Source: Stereocaulon alpinum
Taxonomy: Eukaryota; Ascomycota; Lecanoromycetes; Lecanorales; Stereocaulaceae
Reading direction: 5' to 3'
NCBI GenBank assembly: GCA_018257865.1
Contig: JAEUBA010000023.1
Span: 310,001 to 374,000, forward strand
Length of the DNA: 64,000 bases
This document shows, piece after piece, positions 57,384 to 64,000 of the stretch. The translations under genes and the position numbers were made by a program. The number at the start of each line of letters is the position of its first letter. Position 1 is the first letter of the stretch. Below the pieces are notes generated by a model. The model was not told where the DNA came from. It searched no databases and saw only the letters and a program-made list of their open reading frames with translations.

Positions 57384-57902
57384 CTAAGAAATAGCAATGG
57401 TGCCATTCGTGTCCAGAACATAAGCTTCTGTCAGGTTGCTCGCTGCAATCGGCTGTATGGACTTCTTCCTCAACCAGACCTGAACAATTCCCCTTTGGCC
57501 TATCAATGCCTTGCCTACTGTGTCAGAAACCCCAGCTTCGCCGATCAAGCATGTCTCAACTATCTCTCTTCCTATGTCCGCAACCCGTTGCATCCGGAAG
57601 GCATCTTCTTTGCTCGGATCAAGAACATCAACAAAGATCTCACATTCATTCGCGCGATTAGCGGAGAAGTCAACAGGAAGTTTTTTGCCGTGGATTGGAG
57701 GTGGATGACGACTCCAAACCATGGGTTTGTTGCCAGAAATTCGCGCCATTGCACTGATAGCTACGAGCGTTTGTTCGCAATCTTCGATGGTGGGAACTGC
57801 GTAGGGTGGAGGTGCAGGGCGGAGACAGTCAGGTATTGCAACAACTGCGAGTGATGTTGACCTTAACAAGATGAGTGTGACTGGACCCAACGAGGAGCGC
57901 AT
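57384..57902 (-). CDS. Small secreted protein of an uncharacterised fungal family
   Basis: Single exon, 172 aa from the ATG at 57902; an in-frame upstream ATG at 57950 adds 16 residues and would spoil the signal peptide. The N-terminus MRSSLGPVTLILLRSTSLAV is a predicted signal peptide. Then come CLRPAPPPYAVPTIEDCEQTL, PMVWSRHPPPIHGKKLPVDF, ANECEIFVDVLDPSKEDAF and GREIVETCLIGE, ending in KALIGQRGIVQVWLRKK. Four cysteines lie after the signal peptide and could form two disulfides. I recall similar secreted fungal proteins with a PAPPSYP-type start and a GIVQV-type end, of unknown role. The gene lies alone between gene-poor DNA and the repeat block, a setting common for accessory secreted proteins. 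Confidence 0.7.
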   Translation of the reverse strand: MRSSLGPVTLILLRSTSLAVVAIPDCLRPAPPPYAVPTIEDCEQTLVAISAMARISGNKPMVWSRHPPPIHGKKLPVDFSANRANECEIFVDVLDPSKEDAFRMQRVADIGREIVETCLIGEAGVSDTVGKALIGQRGIVQVWLRKKSIQPIAASNLTEAYVLDTNGTIAIS

Positions 57903-59100
57903 GATACAAGGAGTTGTATCTATGCAATGTAAATCTGGCGGCGCTCCCATCTTGTGAGATAATATATACCTGTCAAGAACCCTCTATGCGTGCCGTGTCT
58001 TTCAGACTTACTCTTGGCAGCGCGAATTTTTACGGACTGTGAAGAATGATTGCCTCATCGTCTAGAAGCAGATGCATGGACGTGCGGCTAAATTGGTTAC
58101 TGGCACAATGTTAGGATCGAAACTAGGGCGGGCCGTGGGATCGGATCTTGTCACGGTGTCAGATTGACACCTAAGTTTGCTAAGATCTTGCAGAGCTTCT
58201 AGCCTTCAGCGCGCTGTTGGCCTGGAACAAGGATAGTGACAGATACCGCTACACCACGTAGCTCCGGTAAAAGATTACACCTTAGAACAATACAAGTTCT
58301 GCGCACAGCGCCTTGAGTCAAGTGACTTCTTGGTATCTGTCTTGCTTCTAGGCGTGCACTGATCCTGCCTTGACTTCCTCGCCTTCCGTCTTGTATGTAG
58401 ACCTAACCCTACGAATCCAAGTCTTTGCCAACGTGGTAGTCCTAGATCAAGCCTAGCTCCTAGCAGATCCGTATGAGGTAGGCGAAGCTGCCAGCACGCT
58501 TAAGCGCCAAAAGTACCAAGTATACTGATTAAGGTGTTAAGAATCGAATATAAGCAAGCGTCTGTAGTAGGAACATATCATACAAGAGTCCTAGCAGGGC
58601 CTGTTAGGGTAGCGTACCAAGTATTCTTGATTTTACCCTTATAGTTTAGGGGTAGCTGTGGCCTGGAGTCCCAGTCTTCTAGCGTCTTAGCGCCAAGCGT
58701 GCTCAATCTTCGACATCGATCTTAGACACGTCAATTAAGTTTTGAATTGACTAAGTCAAAAAGTAGGATTTGAATTTTTTTTTTCAAACTCAAACTATGT
58801 ACACTAAATTTCAATCAAGACGTGGTCGGAGATACTTTAAGACTGAAACATGTATAGAGCGAAGTAAGGAAATAGAAGATGTAAAGGCGTTAGTAATTTG
58901 TCTATAGACTAAACGATGGTTAACGGTCGACGTCACGACACCCAGCCGGCGGATTGCAATTTCACCACGCGCGGGGTTAAATCCCTTGCATACGACTTGG
59001 TCGCCTGGTACGGTCGTGTACGCGGTAGAGTAGCCTTGTTGTTACGATCCGCTGAGCGTCAGCCGTCCACCAGCCAGATTTTATCGGGAGTTGGATAACT
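57903..59100. other. Intergenic, no gene; border of the repeat block
   Basis: No supported ORF. Around 58760-58790 there is a T-run inside an inverted repeat (TTTGAA ... TTCAAA). From 58400 the sequence has the TA-rich, CpA-poor look of mutated repeat DNA, but I could not assign it. Confidence 0.4.
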
Positions 59101-59340
59101 CCCCCCATCGGCCGTGACATACCCGCATGTCGGGGCGGTCGAAGGGGGGAGGTCCGGGGGGTCCGACGCTGGGGGCTCGAGGGGGTGCTGCGGGGGGTAA
59201 CACCCCTAGTGACCCCTAGCGAGGCCCAGGCGTCCAGCCCCCGCGGGGTCGAGGGCGCCCCATTAGGGGGTTCGTCTGGGGAGCGGGCCGGACGATAGGA
59301 TTCGAGCTCGCGTGCCGGGGGCGAGCGCCGGGTGGCTAAG
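59100..59340. repeat. GC-rich block
   Basis: About 240 bp that is strongly GC-rich, with G and C runs (GGGGGG, CCCCCC) and no coding potential. It contrasts with AT-rich sequence on both sides and merges into the hairpin that follows. Confidence 0.6.
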
Positions 59341-59396
59341 GTGAAAAGATACCAGAGGATCCGCTCCGCGAATAAATTTCACCTTTACCACCCGGC
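59326..59396. repeat. Inverted repeat (hairpin)
   Basis: Arms 59326-59346 (CGCCGGGTGGCTAAGGTGAAA) and 59376-59396 are reverse complements except at two positions, with a loop of about 29 bp. The CCGGG-TGG core resembles the minisatellite sequence downstream, so both may derive from one element end. Confidence 0.75.
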
Positions 59397-59399
59397 GGT

Positions 59400-59550
59400 C
59401 GGCCGTTTGAGTATTAGATTAATATCCTTTACCTTACTAACCTCGCACTTAGCTATCCGCTCAGTTAGATAGAACTTGACTACTATAAAGAATATAATCT
59501 CGACTAGCTAGGATTAGCTGTTTAGCTAACCTAGTAATCACCTAAGCTAC
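59400..59550. other. AT-rich spacer with TAGCTA motifs
   Basis: Low-GC DNA between the hairpin and the minisatellite; no coding potential. Confidence 0.4.
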
Positions 59551-60290
59551 CCGGCGCTCGACCGCCGGGGACCCGTGATAGAAGGCCTTGCCCGCGGGAA
59601 CGGCGACCGCCGGGTAAGGGGGGTGAATCACCAAGCTTACCCGGCGCTCACCTTCACCCAGCTAACCCGGCGCTCACCTTTGGCGGCGGGCGCTCGACCG
59701 CCGGGTAAGGGGGGTGAATCACCAAGCTTACCCGGCGCTCACCTTCACCCAGCTTACCCGGCGCTCACTTTTGGCGGCGGGCGCTCGACCGCCGGGTAAG
59801 GGGGGTGAATCACCAAGCTTACCCGGCGCTCACCTTCACCCAGCTTACCCGGCGCTCACCTTCACCCAGCTAACCCGGCGCTCACCTTCACCCAGCTTAC
59901 CCGGCGCTCACCCTCACCCAGCTTACCCGGCGCTCACCCTCACCCAGCTAACCCGGCGCTCACCTTCACCCAGCTTACCCGGCGCTCACCTTCACCCAGC
60001 TTACCCGGCGCTCACCTTCACCCAGCTTACCCGGCGCTCACCCTCACCCAGCTTACCCGGCGCTCACCCTCACCCAGCTTACCCGGCGCTCACCCTCACC
60101 CAGCTTACCCGGCGCTCACCTTTGGCGGCGGGCGCTCGACCGCCGGGGACCCGTGATGGAAGGCCTTGCCCGCGGGAACGGCGACCGCCGGGTAAGGGGG
60201 GTGAATCACCAAGCTTACCCGGCGCTCACCTTCACCCAGCTTACCCGGCGCTCACCCTCACCCAGCTTACCCGGCGCTCACCTTTGGCGG
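59550..60290. repeat. GC-rich minisatellite, 26-bp unit, with higher-order structure
   Basis: The basic unit is CTTACCCGGCGCTCACCTTC + ACCCAG (26 bp), with a TTC/CTC variant. About 19 CGGCGCTCAC-type units are present, 12 of them in one run at 59815-60120. Between runs lie longer spacers (CTTTGGCGGCGGGCGCTCGA ... GTGAATCACCAAG). A long form of the spacer, with GACCCGTGAT-GAAGGCCTTG, occurs near both ends (59567 and 60148). No stop occurs in one frame over 600 bp only because the unit lacks stops in every frame; this is not a gene. Confidence 0.92.
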
Positions 60291-60447
60291 TGTCAGCCCT
60301 ACAGCTGATTAGTCAGCTTTGAGCACTTAGCTAGAATTCTAGAATTCTATCACTTAGATAGATTATCCCTATACTATAATGAAGTCAACCACGTAACGTT
60401 GCTTTGCTATTACTTTTCATTTACCTACTATATTCTAGGGGCTGAAC
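60291..60447 (+). repeat. Probable 5' LTR of the retrotransposon
   Basis: It starts TGTCAGCCCTA exactly where the minisatellite is interrupted (after CTTTGGCGG) and ends about TAGGGGCTGAAC, an imperfect inverse of the start. The next bases are TGG, the usual first bases of a primer-binding site. The length of about 157 bp is short but acceptable. The matching 3' LTR would lie outside the window. Confidence 0.55.
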
Positions 60448-60459
60448 TGGGATCGATCC
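60448..60459 (+). other. Possible primer-binding site
   Basis: TGGGATCGATCC directly follows the proposed LTR end. Starting with TGG fits pairing to a tRNA 3' CCA end. The tRNA was not identified, and mutation may have altered the site. Confidence 0.3.
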
Positions 60460-61072
60460 AAATCTTACTATCTCCAAGTAAGCCAAGAAGGATATTCAGA
60501 CGAAAACCTTTCCAGCAGATTTAGTAACTATCTACAGTAGGGTAGCCTAGGGTCTACGTCCTAGTCTAGGAGTAACACAGCAAACTACATACTACAGAAG
60601 AGGAAGACCTGAAGTTGAACAGAAAGAGCTAGGATATATTATATAGGAGACGGGTTACTACACTAGGATTCAGCACAGTAGAATCCACTTACGAGCACTT
60701 AAGCAACTATTATCAAAAAGACGGTAGTTATAAGTAACGAGGATAATACACCTTTATTACCTATCCAATAATTATTTATAACAACGTCATTACCAGATTT
60801 AGTATAAGGCAAGAGCGGACCACTAGTATATAGAGTAAGAACACCTACTATAAGGAAACAACGCCCTCATCATAACAAGATTATAGATAAAGAGAATATT
60901 ATCGTTATTAAGTTCTCTATCGTCTGACGATTCGTTAGACTTAAGCAACGTTACGAAGTAAGCAGAGACAGAGCAACGAGACGAAATTCGAGCTTAGCCT
61001 AAGGATTAGCGGTTATCTACACCTGTTATACTAAAGAAGATTAAATATAAATAAGAAGGACTTATATCGCCT

Positions 61073-64000
61073 GTGCTAATATCTCAGCAAGGAATACCGA
61101 CTAAGTCGTCTACAGAAGCACCTCCTACACCGTTAGAGGAAGTTATAAAGAGACCTACTATAAGCAGAGACCTATTACCAGCCTATTCACCAATATATTC
61201 TGCTTTCCCGCCGTATACCCTAAGGTATCTGCAACTACAGTCAGGAAGTGTTATATATACCTCACCTACCAATCTCTATATTTTAAAGACTCGTGAAGTA
61301 CGAAACACAGACAAGCCTCTAAGTATAAGGGAACCTACTATAACAGGGTTACCCACGTTAGAAGGCCTAGCGTATAGGAAGCAGCCTATCCCGTATTCTC
61401 TCCTATTACTTATAAACGATTAAAAGAGGGTCCAGCAGGAGTTATACAGTATAGCACTCAATTCGTTTATATAGTTCAAAATGCCTTAATTTATAGGTAA
61501 TAAGGATAGAGAAGATACCGTAAGGTTTATTAAAGCTTTCGAGTTCCAAATTATACCAATAATAGCACAATACTAATCTATAGGTATTAATCAAGCAAAA
61601 GTGTTTTAGCTAGAGTTAGTATATCTAGAAGGGTCAACTGTAAAGAAATAGGTAGAAGACTAAGATAAAGAAGTCTATAATAACTGGAGTATATTAAAAG
61701 AAAGGTTTCTTATAAGGTTCCCGAAGAAGGAGAAACTAAATAAGCTGTCTGAGGCGTTAAGGAAGTTCGAGAATCTTAAGTAGAAAGGACGACCTATTAA
61801 GGAGTACTATAAGGAAGCACGAGAGCTTATAAAGGTCTTACTAAAAGATTTATATAGCGAGCTAGGCCTAAGGATAATTTAAGGTCTTAATAATAAAACT
61901 ATCTGAGCAGTGATAGGAGGTATTATAAAAAAGAAGAAAGCAGATCTTAAAGAGGTAATCGAGACGATTAATAGAGTCCTAAACGGGGATAAATAAGATA
62001 AAGATCCTATTAACGAAAAGAAGAAGTTGGAGAAAGAAAAGGAAGATATCTATACTGGAATAGATTTAAAGGATAAGTAGTTTATATACTAAATAGAATA
62101 AAATACGGAACTTCTATAGAAAGTGCTAACCTAAGGCTTTTCGAAGCTAAGGTATACTAAGGTGCCCTACTATAATTCGGTACTATATAGGATAGTATAA
62201 GCAGGCTAGAACCTAGGGAACTATATATTATTAAGGTAGTAACCTTAGAGGGAACTAGGGGGACCTAGATTTTTACTACTTAGAGGGTCCTTACCTACGG
62301 CGGGTTACTAGAAGCTAAATATATTTCAAAAATCTAAGTTCGTATATTTTAATTATACTAAGATCGGTTATATAAGTAGAGATTATATAAACCCTTAGGT
62401 ACTATAGGAAGAGAGGAAGAAAGTAATAAATAAAGAGAACGAAAGGAGAGTAATACTAGAATCTAAGGCCACAGCACTATATAGTAGAGAAAAGGATATT
62501 ATATTATATATAACAGGGTTAAATATAATACCTATAATCCCGCGTCGTTAAGAAATAGTATCGCACTAAGTTAAAGCAGAGGATTATTCGAGATATTAAA
62601 CTCATATAATACTAGGAGATTAGGACCTAGGAGATAAGGATATATATATTCGTAATTTAATATAATACGAGTTATATTTATATAAAGAATCTAAATAGAC
62701 TACGGAGGAAGTTTATATACTTACTAATAAGAGGAAGTATTCTACAGTTAAATCTAATAAGGAGGAAGACTTACCTAATACTACCTAATCAACGCCGCCG
62801 CAGAAAATCCTAAAGAAGTCTGGTATTCCAAGAGCAGTCACTCAGGCCGTATCTAAAAAGGTCGGATAGTCAAACGGGAAGCTAGATATACCTAAGAATA
62901 TATAACCTATATATATACCGCCTACGTCTATATCTACCCCAGAAGCTAGAGAGGATATCCTGAAAGGTATAATATTACTAGCACCACTAATCGATAAAAC
63001 TAAACCGAAAAGCGAACGACGTCTATAAGGATTCGTACTAATCCAAAAGCTATATAGAATAGGAGAGTAAGATATATAGAACGCTGCTACGTTCTTATAA
63101 AATTCTCAGGCGAATATTACGTTAGCACAGCTAATATATATCGCTCCGAAAGCGAGAACCTTACTTACTAAGGCGTTACGCTTAACTCCTAAGCCAGAAA
63201 GCAAAGCAGCGTAGAAGTAGAAGGCGAAAGTAGTAGTAAAGACCGTAGTTAAAGAAGTAAGCTAAGTAGAAATAGACTATAATATCGAAGTATTTACTAT
63301 AGACTTAGATAGACGGAAGCCTGTTAAGAATAAGAGACTCCTCACTGCGGTAGCTTATATAGATCTAACGGATACTATCTTAGCTATATATAATACAGCG
63401 TTAGATACTTTAAGATATTTAACTTACACTAATTATAGAGAGTTAGTATTAAGCCTAAACTCAGTTAAGAATCCTAATTCAGTTAATAACTAACAAAGTC
63501 AGAAAGGGAACTTCTACATAGTAGGAATTATTCAACTAAAGAAAAGTAACCCTTAGGACTTTAAGGTATAACGAATACTAATAGATCCTAGATCTACCCT
63601 TAACTTAGTATCTAAGAAGCTCGTAAAATTAATGTTATACTATATATATCCTAATAAGAATATTGTTATAAAAGTTGCTAATAGAGACTACTATCGATTA
63701 ACTAGGTACGTACGGGTAGCCCTTACTTTATTAGGAGTCCGCAAGATTATCGAAGCCTATATAGTCCCTAGGAATATAAGTTATAGTATATTACTAAGGC
63801 GTATATAGCTGCGAAGTGTTAAGGCTATCAGATTTTATGGTTATAATAAATACTATATCGCTAATATAACTAAAACGTACTATAAGTTACTAGTCTTAGT
63901 AAAGATATATACTAGAGCTCTAGAAGTTATACTAGCTAAAGATATAAATATAGACGATATTTAGGATAATAAGGTAGTTAATAAGCTCTAATATAACTAG
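61073..64000 (+). pseudogene. gag-protease polyprotein of the retrotransposon, riddled with stops
   Basis: A single frame holds. From 61073 there is an uninterrupted stretch of 116 codons (MLISQQGIPTKSSTEAPPTP) ending in TAA. In the same frame come the gag-like parts GNKDREDTVRFIKAFEFQ (61496), LKERFLIRFPKKEKLNKLSE and GRPIKEYYKEARELIKVLLK. The retropepsin motif LIDPRSTLNLVSKKLVKLML lies near 63578; its DPRS replaces the DSGS/DTGA-type active-site triplet, so Gly is lost. KNRLLTAVAYIDL-type linker sequence lies between. Only remnants are present and nothing functional is expected. Confidence 0.8.

Larger units (their letters stand above)
60291..64000 (+). mobile_element. RIP-mutated Ty3/Gypsy-like LTR retrotransposon (5' part)
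   Basis: AT-rich, TA-dinucleotide-rich DNA in which one frame (from about 61073) reads as a gag-protease polyprotein interrupted by many TAA/TAG/TGA codons. These fall at positions that look like former Gln, Trp or Arg codons, the product of C-to-T changes on either strand typical of repeat-induced point mutation. A leader with no ORF lies between the LTR and gag. The element runs past the right edge; reverse transcriptase is not yet reached. Confidence 0.85.

Noticed and set aside
59714..60322. 202-codon open frame of Tyr/Pro/Leu/Thr repeats
   Set aside because: Translation of the 26-bp minisatellite, whose unit has no stop in any frame on this strand; no gene signals.
1..64000. CRISPR arrays, bacterial operons, rRNA and tRNA genes
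   Set aside because: The sequence is fungal. The only regular array is the 26-bp minisatellite, with no unique spacers. I looked by eye for T-arm-like GGTTCRANYCC with a matching acceptor stem and saw none, but a covariance-model scan was not possible.

Overview
The window looks like a filamentous ascomycete (Pezizomycotina, probably Dothideomycetes). The reasons are many introns of about 46-80 bp with GT..AG ends and CTRAC-type branch sites just before the acceptor, small intergenic spaces, and fungal-specific families: a Zn2Cys6 regulator, a Dal5-type permease, GH64 and rhodopsin-domain proteins. A block of AT-rich, stop-riddled retrotransposon DNA at the right end also carries the signature of repeat-induced point mutation (RIP). 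Taxon and gene names come from reading the translations; no database was searched.

Left and centre (about 1-40 kb) is an ordinary, well-preserved gene space: MFS permease (+), PNGase A-like amidase (-), GT25 glycosyltransferase (+), Erv2-like sulfhydryl oxidase (-), branched-chain aminotransferase (+), an unrecognised low-complexity protein (+), an O-methyltransferase (-), a LYAR-type zinc-finger protein (+), an F-box protein (-), a CSC1/OSCA-type cation channel (-), a GH64 glucanase (-), chaperonin CCT beta (+), the unfolded-protein sensor IRE1 (+), a Zn2Cys6 transcription factor (-) and a FAR-17a/AIG1 hydrolase (+). Exon structures were rebuilt by hand and all close in frame. The O-methyltransferase needs a non-canonical GC donor.

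From about 40.3 to 49.5 kb the character changes. A membrane-protein gene, a GFA-family gene, a rhodopsin-domain gene and two divergent cytochrome P450 genes are all recognisable, but each is broken by stops, frameshifts, lost splice sites or loss of catalytic residues. One P450 also carries a 206-bp insertion flanked by a 5-bp duplication, like a small inverted-repeat transposon. This looks like a decayed accessory or secondary-metabolism block. Intact genes resume at 51 kb with ATP11 (-) and an acyl-CoA/coumarate-CoA-type ligase (+) from a shared promoter region, then a small secreted protein (-) at 57.4 kb.

The last 6 kb is repeat DNA: a GC-rich block with a hairpin, a 26-bp-unit GC-rich minisatellite (about 59.55-60.29 kb), and directly abutting it the LTR and gag-protease part of a Ty3/Gypsy-like retrotransposon, continuing past the right edge.

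The working genes do not form one pathway. Several act in or on the secretory pathway (IRE1, Erv2-like oxidase, PNGase A, GT25), which is probably coincidental. I did not find a clearly new biological system. The best leads are the dead accessory block with its small transposon, the minisatellite/retrotransposon junction, and the strand-biased tracts between convergent genes.
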